In this document: in pieces, positions 14,785 to 19,464 of the stretch
How positions within the stretch are numbered: the stretch's first letter is position 1
Layout: every line of letters starts with the position of its first letter
Source of the DNA: JAOUEA01 sp038249195
GTDB taxonomy: Bacteria; Actinomycetota; UBA4738; HRBIN12
DNA length: 19,464 nt
Direction: 5' to 3'
Assembly (NCBI GenBank): GCA_038249195.1
Contig: JBBRWM010000015.1
Location: forward strand, 1 to 19,464
Notes under the pieces: generated by a model
Database searches by the model: none
Seen by the model: only the letters and a program-made list of their open reading frames with translations
Told to the model about the DNA's origin: nothing
Made by a program: the position numbers and the translations under genes

Positions 14785-15661
14785 CCTCCAGCGCCCGGCG
14801 GACCCGCTCGCGCTCCTGATCCGTCGCCGGCACCAAGGGCAGCCGGGGGTCGCCGACGTTGCGGCCCTGCATCTGCAACGCCGCCTTGACCGGGATGGGG
14901 TTCGACGTGATGAACAGGGCGTTGTACAGCGGCGATAGCGACTCGTGGATCTTGCGCGCGGCCGCGATGTCTCCGGTCTGGATCAGATCGATCATCTGGC
15001 GGATCTGGCCGCCGACGAGGTGGCTCGCCACGCTGATGACGCCGACGGCTCCCAGGCAGACGTACCCGAAGGTGGCCCAGTCATCACCGGAGTACACCTC
15101 GAAGTCCGGGACCTCGGCGATCAGCCGTGAGATGCCCTTGAAGTCTCCGGTGGAGTCCTTCACCGCGACGATGTTCGGGCGATGCGCCAATTCGACCAGG
15201 GTGTCGTGCTCGATCCGGGTCGCGGTGCGACCCGGGATGTTGTAGGCCACGATAGGGAGCTCGGTGGCATCGGCGATGCGCTCGTAGTGCGCGATCAGCC
15301 CGCGCTGCGGCGGCTTGTTGTAGTACGGCGTCACCACCAAGATCCCGTCTGCGCCCGCGTCCTCCGCCGCCTGCGTGAGTTCGAGCGTCTCGGCAGTGGA
15401 GTACGTGCCCGTGCCACACAGCAGCTGGCCTCGGCCGCGGATCGCCTCCCCCACCGCCCGGAAGAGCTCGGCCTTCTCCTTGTAGGTCAGGGTGGGCGAC
15501 TCGCCCGTAGACCCGGCGACGACGATCGCATCGGATCCGCGATCGAGCAGCGACACCGCCAGTTCCTGAGCGCCGTCGAGATCCACCGCGTGATCGTCGC
15601 GGAACGGCGTGACCATCGCGGTCACGACGGAACCGAACCTCCCGCTCGCTCGCCCGGCCAT
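14768..15661 (-). CDS. dapA: 4-hydroxy-tetrahydrodipicolinate synthase
   Basis: DapA condenses pyruvate with aspartate semialdehyde, the first committed step to diaminopimelate and lysine. The 297-residue TIM barrel shows AGSTGES (49-55, the pyruvate-binding pair as Ser-Thr), VVTPYYNKP (109-117), the catalytic Tyr140 in YNIPGRT with Arg145, and the Schiff-base Lys168 in VAVKDSTGD. The start is ATG 15661, preceded by GAGGAAGGGG. The open frame continues to 15733, but that extension runs into the divergent adenosyltransferase gene and has no homology. The gene overlaps rnj downstream by 17 bases, so the two are one operon. Confidence 0.97.
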   Translation of the reverse strand: MAGRASGRFGSVVTAMVTPFRDDHAVDLDGAQELAVSLLDRGSDAIVVAGSTGESPTLTYKEKAELFRAVGEAIRGRGQLLCGTGTYSTAETLELTQAAEDAGADGILVVTPYYNKPPQRGLIAHYERIADATELPIVAYNIPGRTATRIEHDTLVELAHRPNIVAVKDSTGDFKGISRLIAEVPDFEVYSGDDWATFGYVCLGAVGVISVASHLVGGQIRQMIDLIQTGDIAAARKIHESLSPLYNALFITSNPIPVKAALQMQGRNVGDPRLPLVPATDQERERVRRALEDAGLL

Positions 15662-15712
15662 CGGCGCCCCTTCCTCGTGCCCCCGTCCATCAGCTGGGGG
15701 GATCGGTGGGCC

Positions 15713-15718
15713 TATGCT
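15713..15718 (+). promoter_or_regulatory. Predicted -10 element of the adenosyltransferase gene, near-leaderless
   Basis: TATGCT lies eight bases before ATG 15727, the same spacing as at ppa, and no Shine-Dalgarno sequence is present. It suggests a leaderless transcript divergent from dapA. Confidence 0.5.
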
Positions 15719-15726
15719 AGCTCCCG

Positions 15727-16281
15727 ATGCCACGCATCTACACGCAGACGGGGGACGACGGCACGACCGGTCTGCTCTACGGAGGCCGCGTCTCCAAGGC
15801 CGACGCGGCCCCCGAGGCCTACGGCACCACCGACGAGGCCGTGGCCACGCTCGGCCTCGCCCGCTCCCTCTGCGAGGACGAGACGATGCGCGCCGACCTC
15901 CTCACGCTCCAGCGCGAGCTGTTCGTGGTCGGCGCCGACCTCGCGACGAATCCCAAGGAACGGAAGAAGCTCTCGCCCGACGTCTCCCTCGTCACGACCA
16001 CGATGGTCGAACGGCTCGAACGGCGGATCGACGATCTGGTGGAGGTACGCCCGCTCCCGGAAGTGTTCATCGTCCCCGGCGCGAACCCGGGGAGCGCGGC
16101 GCTGGACATCGCGCGAGGCGTGGTACGACGCGCCGAGCGCAGGGTGGTGGACCTTGAGGGTTCGGGCCGCGAGGTGAACCCGGAGATCAGGCGCTACCTG
16201 AATCGTTTGAGCGACCTGATCTTCGTGCTGGCGCGCTGGCAGGCGGGCGAAAGCGAGCCCCCGAGCCGCGCCGACCTTTGA
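15727..16281 (+). CDS. pduO: Cob(I)yrinic acid a,c-diamide (corrinoid) adenosyltransferase, PduO type
   Basis: This enzyme transfers the adenosyl group of ATP to cob(I)alamin, making adenosylcobalamin for enzymes such as methylmalonyl-CoA mutase or class II ribonucleotide reductase. The 184 residues carry the PduO/MMAB signatures: IYTQTGDDGTTGLLYGGRVSK (4-24) with the N-terminal ATP-binding region, YGTTDE (32-37), VRRAERRV (133-140) and YLNRLSDLIFVLAR (157-170). The length is normal. No cobalamin riboswitch or other cobalamin gene is visible nearby. The gene is divergent from dapA across 65 bases and convergent with a lipoprotein gene. Confidence 0.95.
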   Translation: MPRIYTQTGDDGTTGLLYGGRVSKADAAPEAYGTTDEAVATLGLARSLCEDETMRADLLTLQRELFVVGADLATNPKERKKLSPDVSLVTTTMVERLERRIDDLVEVRPLPEVFIVPGANPGSAALDIARGVVRRAERRVVDLEGSGREVNPEIRRYLNRLSDLIFVLARWQAGESEPPSRADL

Positions 16282-16291
16282 GGCTCCGACC

Positions 16292-16305
16292 CTGCCTCGG
16301 GGCAG
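16292..16305. terminator. Short hairpin between convergent genes
   Basis: CTGCC-TCGG-GGCAG is a perfect 5-base stem with a tetraloop in the 40-base gap between the convergent adenosyltransferase and lipoprotein genes. A bidirectional terminator is plausible, but no T-run is present. Confidence 0.35.
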
Positions 16306-16321
16306 TCCGCCAGCGCGACCT

Positions 16322-16795
16322 TCAGGGGGAAGGGCTCGAGCCCGCCGCCGCAACGGGGGCGAACGCTCCGACGTTGTCCGACCCGAAGCTCAGGATGATG
16401 AGGCCGACGGTGTCCGGCTTCACGGCGGCGGGGAACGTGACCGTGAGGGAGGCGGAGTCGCCGTCGGCGATCGGCGCCGCGCTCTCGACGGTCGCCTCGT
16501 ACCGGGTGCCGTCCTGCCCGATGGCGTAGATCACCGGGGCGGCGAGTTCCGCCCCCGAGCCGTTCTCGATGTCGAGCCCCCCGGTGCTGCCCTCCAGGCC
16601 GAGCGAGGCCACGATCCCGTTGAACGTGTAGCGATACTTCCCTCGCACGAACGCGACCGACTCGTTCGACGTGACGGGTCCCCCGCCGGTGCTGGTGGCG
16701 GTCGAAGAAGCCTGCGGTTCGCCCTTGGTGCAGGCTGCGCCCGTGGCGAGCAACGCCACGGCGAGGCAATAGGCGATCCGGCGTCGGGAGGGCAC
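16322..16795 (-). CDS. Small secreted lipoprotein of unknown function
   Basis: The 157-residue product starts with a lipoprotein signal peptide: MPSRRR, a hydrophobic run (IAYCLAVALLATG) and a lipobox-like AAC, so Cys22 or so would be lipidated. A Ser/Thr/Gly linker follows, then a beta-rich domain with KYRYTFNGIVASLGLEG, APVIYAIGQDGTRYEATVES, ADGDSASLTVTFPA and DTVGLIILSFGS, which looks like an immunoglobulin-like or DUF4352-type fold. I chose GTG 16795 because it gives a compact signal peptide and lies nine bases after a TATCAT hexamer; ATG 16843 would add 16 residues that fit no signal peptide. Function is unknown. It is divergent from the histidine phosphatase gene. Confidence 0.75.
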   Translation of the reverse strand: MPSRRRIAYCLAVALLATGAACTKGEPQASSTATSTGGGPVTSNESVAFVRGKYRYTFNGIVASLGLEGSTGGLDIENGSGAELAAPVIYAIGQDGTRYEATVESAAPIADGDSASLTVTFPAAVKPDTVGLIILSFGSDNVGAFAPVAAAGSSPSP

Positions 16796-16804
16796 GGCTG
16801 CGGC

Positions 16805-16810
16805 ATGATA
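16805..16810 (-). promoter_or_regulatory. Predicted -10 element of the lipoprotein gene
   Basis: TATCAT on the minus strand, nine bases before GTG 16795, with no ribosome binding site between. It fits the near-leaderless pattern seen at other genes in the window and supports the GTG start. Confidence 0.4.
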
Positions 16811-16853
16811 CGCGAACGGTTGCGGGAGCCGATGGCCGATCAAGGAGGCGGAG

Positions 16854-17321
16854 ATGCGCGAACTCGAACTCAGGCGTCACGCTCGGCGTGATCCGAACGC
16901 AGACCGCCTTTCGGCCGAAGGTCGCGCCCAGGCGGAGGACGTCGGCCGCGCCTCCCGGGTCCCGTACGCCGTGGTGTTCGTGGCCCCGGCGGAACGGGTC
17001 GCCGAAACCGCCGCCTGGATCCTGCGCGGGGCGGGGCGGCAGCTGCCCGAGCACGCCGTGGTGCCGGGCCTCGGGGGAAAGGACGCGTCGGGGGGGACCG
17101 CCGCGGGTATGGCGGCCGGCGTCCGGGCGCTCCTCGACCAGGTTCCGGCCGGGGGTCGCGGGCTGGCGGTCAGCCACACGCCGTTCGTCGAGCGAGCCGC
17201 GGAGGGCCTCACGGGGCGGGCGGTCGCCCCGATGGCCGAGTGCGAGGGCCTCCTGATCTCGCTCGACGACGAGGGTGAGATCGCCGTCGAAGAGCTCCGC
17301 GCTGGGGACCGGCCGTCATGA
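16854..17321 (+). CDS. Histidine phosphatase family protein (SixA-like)
   Basis: This is a 155-residue member of the histidine phosphatase (phosphoglycerate-mutase-like) superfamily, closest in size and layout to SixA phosphohistidine phosphatases. The catalytic motif appears as RRHARRDPNADRLSAEGRAQAE, with His9 as the phospho-acceptor in an RHA rather than RHG setting. Arg48 in APAERVAETA and the second active-site His108 in SHTPFVE are present. The start ATG 16854 has an excellent AAGGAGG site five bases upstream. The gene's last bases overlap the next gene by ATGA. The substrate cannot be predicted; pairing with an exporter may only be operon convenience. Confidence 0.85.
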   Translation: MRELELRRHARRDPNADRLSAEGRAQAEDVGRASRVPYAVVFVAPAERVAETAAWILRGAGRQLPEHAVVPGLGGKDASGGTAAGMAAGVRALLDQVPAGGRGLAVSHTPFVERAAEGLTGRAVAPMAECEGLLISLDDEGEIAVEELRAGDRPS

Positions 17322-17959
17322 GCACCTGGTCCGAGGCCGTCCTGCCGGCGTTCGCGCTGGGGGCGGCGCTCGGCGCGGCGCCCGGCCCGGTTCAGGTGCT
17401 GATCCTGTCCGAGACGGGGCGCGGCGGGATCGTGCGTGGACTCAGGGTGATGGCCGGAGCGAACGGCACCCTCCTCGTGGTTTTGGTGGCGCTCGCGTTC
17501 GGCTTCTCCGCGCTGCAGCCGAGCGATGCCGCGCTGCGAGGACTCCGGGTGCTCGGCGGCGCCTTCCTGATCTACCTCGCCGTCGCGGAGCTCCTGACGA
17601 TCAGGGCGGAGGCCAGCGAACTGGCACCCCGGCGCGTCGCCCAGGGCAGCGGCCTCGGACCCACGGAGCGCGGGATCGTCTCGGTCGTGCTCAATCCTGG
17701 TGCGTGGATCTTCTTCGCAACGACGGCCTCCGCGGTGATGGCGCAGGCTACGACATCGAGCGGTCGTGCCGCCGCCGTCCTCGCCGCCGTGGCGATGACG
17801 TTGGGGGTGTCGTGCACGGACATGACGGCCACGCTCCTGGGAACGGGCGGACGCGCCGTCGCCGGCGAACGTGGGCTCCGCTGGGTGCGTACCGGTCTCG
17901 CGGTTGCCCTGTTCGTGATCGGCCTCGCCTTCTTGATCCAGGGCGTGCGCGGGAACTGA
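17318..17959 (+). CDS. LysE/RhtB-family transporter
   Basis: This is a 213-residue integral membrane protein of the LysE family, whose members export amino acids or other small solutes by proton exchange. About six hydrophobic segments are visible: near 8-26, 42-64, 74-92, 120-142 (VVLNPGAWIFFATTASAVM), 152-172 and 190-210. The diagnostic N-terminal motif GAAPGPVQVLILSETGRGG corresponds to the family PGPxxxxv consensus, and LNPGAW matches the conserved NPK/NPG site in the middle. It starts within the stop of the upstream histidine phosphatase gene (ATGA overlap), so the two are co-translated. A hairpin follows seven bases after the stop. The substrate is not predictable. Confidence 0.9.
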   Translation: MSTWSEAVLPAFALGAALGAAPGPVQVLILSETGRGGIVRGLRVMAGANGTLLVVLVALAFGFSALQPSDAALRGLRVLGGAFLIYLAVAELLTIRAEASELAPRRVAQGSGLGPTERGIVSVVLNPGAWIFFATTASAVMAQATTSSGRAAAVLAAVAMTLGVSCTDMTATLLGTGGRAVAGERGLRWVRTGLAVALFVIGLAFLIQGVRGN

Positions 17960-17966
17960 CCGGGAC

Positions 17967-17996
17967 GAGTCCGCGGTGTCGGCGTCCTGCGGACTC
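17967..17996 (+). terminator. Hairpin after the LysE-type gene
   Basis: GAGTCCGC and GCGGACTC form a perfect 8-base stem, with one G-T and one G-C pair able to extend it inward. It begins seven bases after the stop codon. No T-run follows. It is the likely end of the phosphatase-transporter operon. Confidence 0.45.
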
Positions 17997-18171
17997 CCGC
18001 TGACGGCTGTCGCCTCGGCCTTCGATCCGTGATCTTGGGGACGGCATCACCGGGTGGGTCAGCATGAGCGAAAGGACGACTTTCCGATTCAGACAGGTAT
18101 AGAACCATCGCCGCCTCGATCAGGGGCGACCGACTCCGCCCATGGCAGCCGTGTCGGACAATGACGGCCCG

Positions 18172-19284
18172 TCAAGGGCCCCACCCCACCAGAACACCGT
18201 CCGCACTCAACGTGGTGACCTCTCCTCCTGTACGGACTGGGACTAGCTGGATAGCTCCCTGGGCGTGACCCACCGCTAGGGTAGCCCCATCGGGGCTCCA
18301 CGCCATCGATGAGATGCGCGGATCGGCGAGGCCTTCCTCACTCAAGACGACTGATGGCTTCGACTGTGCCGGAGTGATCGTCTCGACCCCCCACCCTTGC
18401 GCTGGAAAGTACTTACCCACCGTGTAGCTCAATACATCTTCCCCCGGCTGCCAGGCAAGGATCTGGGGACCATCGTTTGGGGTCCCAATCGCCTCTACTG
18501 TTCCGTCCAGCGCGAGGATGGCTGGAACACTTCCACCGGGGATGCTTTGGATATCCACGGCCAGGTGGCGTCCCGATGGGGACCATAGGGGATTCGTAAT
18601 GATCACAGCGTCCCCGAGTTCCATTCCGTGCAGCGCGGCGTTGATCTCCTGGCCACCACCTGCTGGAACTAGCGTGCGGGTGCCTCCGGTCGCCGGATTC
18701 CATGACACGATCGGCTCGTCGCCAGTCTGTTGAATGGCGAGTTCGGTCCCTCTTGGGTCCCAAGCAAGGAAGTTCACCGAGTGTAAGTCGCTCAGGCAAT
18801 TCTTCTCCTTGCCTTGGAGCGTCACCACGCACGCTTGGTCGGTTTCAGATGTTGAACCGGGGGATCCACGTGATACGTCTCGCCCGAAAGTGGCAAGTCT
18901 GAAGGCGATTTGTGAACCATCTGGGGACCAGGCGATAGGACCAAGGAGGCTCTCATCTGATGCAGCCCTCAAGAGCACCTGTCGAACGGTGCCGGTGAGG
19001 TCCAACAGCAGCAGTTGGTCCTCATACGTGGAACCGACGTATGTTTCGGAACCAGGCGAACCCGAATAAGACCTCGTGCTCTCGGTCGTCGCGACGATCT
19101 CAGTACCATCCGGAGAGAAGGCGTATGCCTGGAACTTGCCAAGTGTCGAGGGAGCCTGATCGCCTGAGACCAAGACCGCGGCGCTCTGGCGCGCCTGGAG
19201 CAGCAGGCTCCCTTGGTCGAATCCCGCTACGACTGTCTTGCCTCCGATCCCTCCCACATTGGCTCTTGGATGAGAGCCAACCAC
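18172..19284 (-). CDS. WD40/TolB-like beta-propeller protein, 5' end probably removed by an IS element
   Basis: From GTG 19284 the product is 370 residues with six propeller-type motifs: FSPDG (56-60), WSPDG (119-123), WDPRG (175-179), WSPSG (234-238), WQPGE (278-282) and WSPDG (329-333). Each is followed by a short hydrophobic strand, as in TolB and PD40 repeats. Such propellers are usually outside the cytoplasm and bind proteins or ligands. The same frame upstream of 19284 encodes TALVLVLVAAGAGVV, clearly a signal or membrane segment, but it meets the end of an IS3-type element at 19325, and no ATG, GTG or TTG precedes it in frame. The natural start and positively charged N-terminus therefore seem lost, leaving a pseudogene or a protein made without its signal. 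The DNA is AT-richer than its neighbours, suggesting acquisition. Confidence 0.7.
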   Translation of the reverse strand: MVGSHPRANVGGIGGKTVVAGFDQGSLLLQARQSAAVLVSGDQAPSTLGKFQAYAFSPDGTEIVATTESTRSYSGSPGSETYVGSTYEDQLLLLDLTGTVRQVLLRAASDESLLGPIAWSPDGSQIAFRLATFGRDVSRGSPGSTSETDQACVVTLQGKEKNCLSDLHSVNFLAWDPRGTELAIQQTGDEPIVSWNPATGGTRTLVPAGGGQEINAALHGMELGDAVIITNPLWSPSGRHLAVDIQSIPGGSVPAILALDGTVEAIGTPNDGPQILAWQPGEDVLSYTVGKYFPAQGWGVETITPAQSKPSVVLSEEGLADPRISSMAWSPDGATLAVGHAQGAIQLVPVRTGGEVTTLSADGVLVGWGP

Positions 19285-19324
19285 CCCGGCTCCGGCGGCA
19301 ACCAGAACAAGGACAAGGGCCGTT

Positions 19325-19341
19325 TGAATCGCGCCGGGTTT
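19325..19341. repeat. Probable terminal inverted repeat of the IS3-family element
   Basis: TGAATCGCGCCGGGTTT on the plus strand begins with TG and resembles the TGAACCGCCCCGGGTTT-type ends that I recall for actinobacterial IS3 elements. It overlaps the transposase stop codon by two bases. The partner repeat is not in the window, so the assignment rests on resemblance and position. Confidence 0.55.
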
Positions 19342-19464
19342 ACCGGAGGCTCGGATCTCTGAGTATCGCAGGGTCGTCAGTGTCGACCTCCTTCCAGTAG
19401 GCGGCCTCGAACTCAGCGGGCGGCACGTAGCCGATGGGCTCGAGCAGCCGGCGGTGGTTGAACC
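19340..19464 (-). CDS. IS3-family transposase OrfB, C-terminal end (partial)
   Basis: Read on the minus strand in the frame ending with TAA at 19342-19340, the last 41 codons give FN followed by HRRLLEPIGYVPPAEFEAA, then YWKEVDTDDPAILRDPSLR. The NHRRLLEPIGYVPPAEFE block is the hallmark C-terminal end of the integrase core of IS3-family DDE transposases (OrfB). The rest of the protein, including the DDE triad, lies beyond the window edge, so intactness cannot be judged. The frame has no stop before its natural end. Confidence 0.88.
   Translation of the reverse strand, partial: FNHRRLLEPIGYVPPAEFEAAYWKEVDTDDPAILRDPSLR

Larger units (their letters stand above)
19325..19464 (-). mobile_element. 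Right end of an IS3-family insertion sequence (continues beyond the window)
   Basis: The segment carries the C-terminal end of an IS3-type transposase, followed by the terminal sequence AAACCCGGCGCGATTCA (minus strand), which ends in CA as IS3-family right ends do. The boundary at 19325 is where the upstream hydrophobic coding stretch of the propeller gene is interrupted. The left end and target duplication are outside the window. Confidence 0.75.

Noticed and set aside
13534..14889. 451-codon plus-strand frame opposite rnj and the end of dapA
   Set aside because: Crosses two well-supported genes on the other strand and has shadow-like composition.
15662..15726. Cobalamin or lysine riboswitch in the dapA/adenosyltransferase divergent gap
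   Set aside because: The gap is only 65 bases and shows no B12-box or lysine-element features; both riboswitches are far longer.
18064..18102. Thirteen-codon frame starting MSERTTFRFRQV
   Set aside because: Too short to support and has no ribosome binding site; chance occurrence in a gap is likely.
1..19464. CRISPR array, tRNA or rRNA genes
   Set aside because: No regularly spaced repeats and no cloverleaf or rRNA-like sequence seen on either strand.

Overview
The window is GC-rich, tightly packed bacterial core-genome DNA that most likely comes from an uncultured or deep-branching member of the Actinomycetota. The gene order dapA-rnj-ftsK, then a RodZ-like helix-turn-helix gene, cinA, thpR, recA and recX is an actinobacterial arrangement. 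A mycobacterial/streptomycete-type LexA box (TCGAAC-N4-GTTCGG) precedes recA, and several genes have a TANNNT -10 hexamer only 8-11 bases before the start codon, as expected for leaderless mRNAs. The class cannot be fixed from this sequence.

Layout. 1-3254 (+): two adjacent coiled-coil genes of unknown function. The first is cut by the left window edge and ends in a Fic/Doc-like domain whose catalytic histidine is replaced. 3273-4805 (-): RNase Y. 5060-8723 (-): recX, recA, thpR and cinA, with a LexA-controlled promoter between thpR and recA. 8749-9549 (-): RodZ-like membrane protein. 9604-10648 (+): pyrophosphatase and a small unknown protein. 10655-15661 (-): ftsK, rnj and dapA. 15727-16281 (+): PduO-type cobalamin adenosyltransferase. 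16322-16795 (-): small lipoprotein. 16854-17959 (+): a histidine phosphatase and a LysE-type exporter that overlap by four bases. 18172-19284 (-): beta-propeller protein in visibly AT-richer DNA. 19325-19464: right end of an IS3-family insertion sequence, carrying the last 40 or so codons of its transposase.

How the genes fit together. RecA and RecX are the recombinase and its modulator. CinA and ThpR are their usual upstream companions, and the LexA box in the recA promoter spacer should let damage raise recA/recX without cinA. RNase Y and RNase J, the two main mRNA-decay nucleases of many Gram-positive bacteria, lie about 9 kb apart. FtsK and the RodZ-like protein belong to division and cell-shape functions. 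dapA supplies diaminopimelate for lysine and peptidoglycan.

Most worth a second look: the coiled-coil/pseudo-Doc protein and its 820-residue coiled-coil neighbour, the IS3 insertion that seems to have removed the 5' end of the propeller gene, the layout of the recA SOS promoter, and the repeated near-leaderless promoter geometry.
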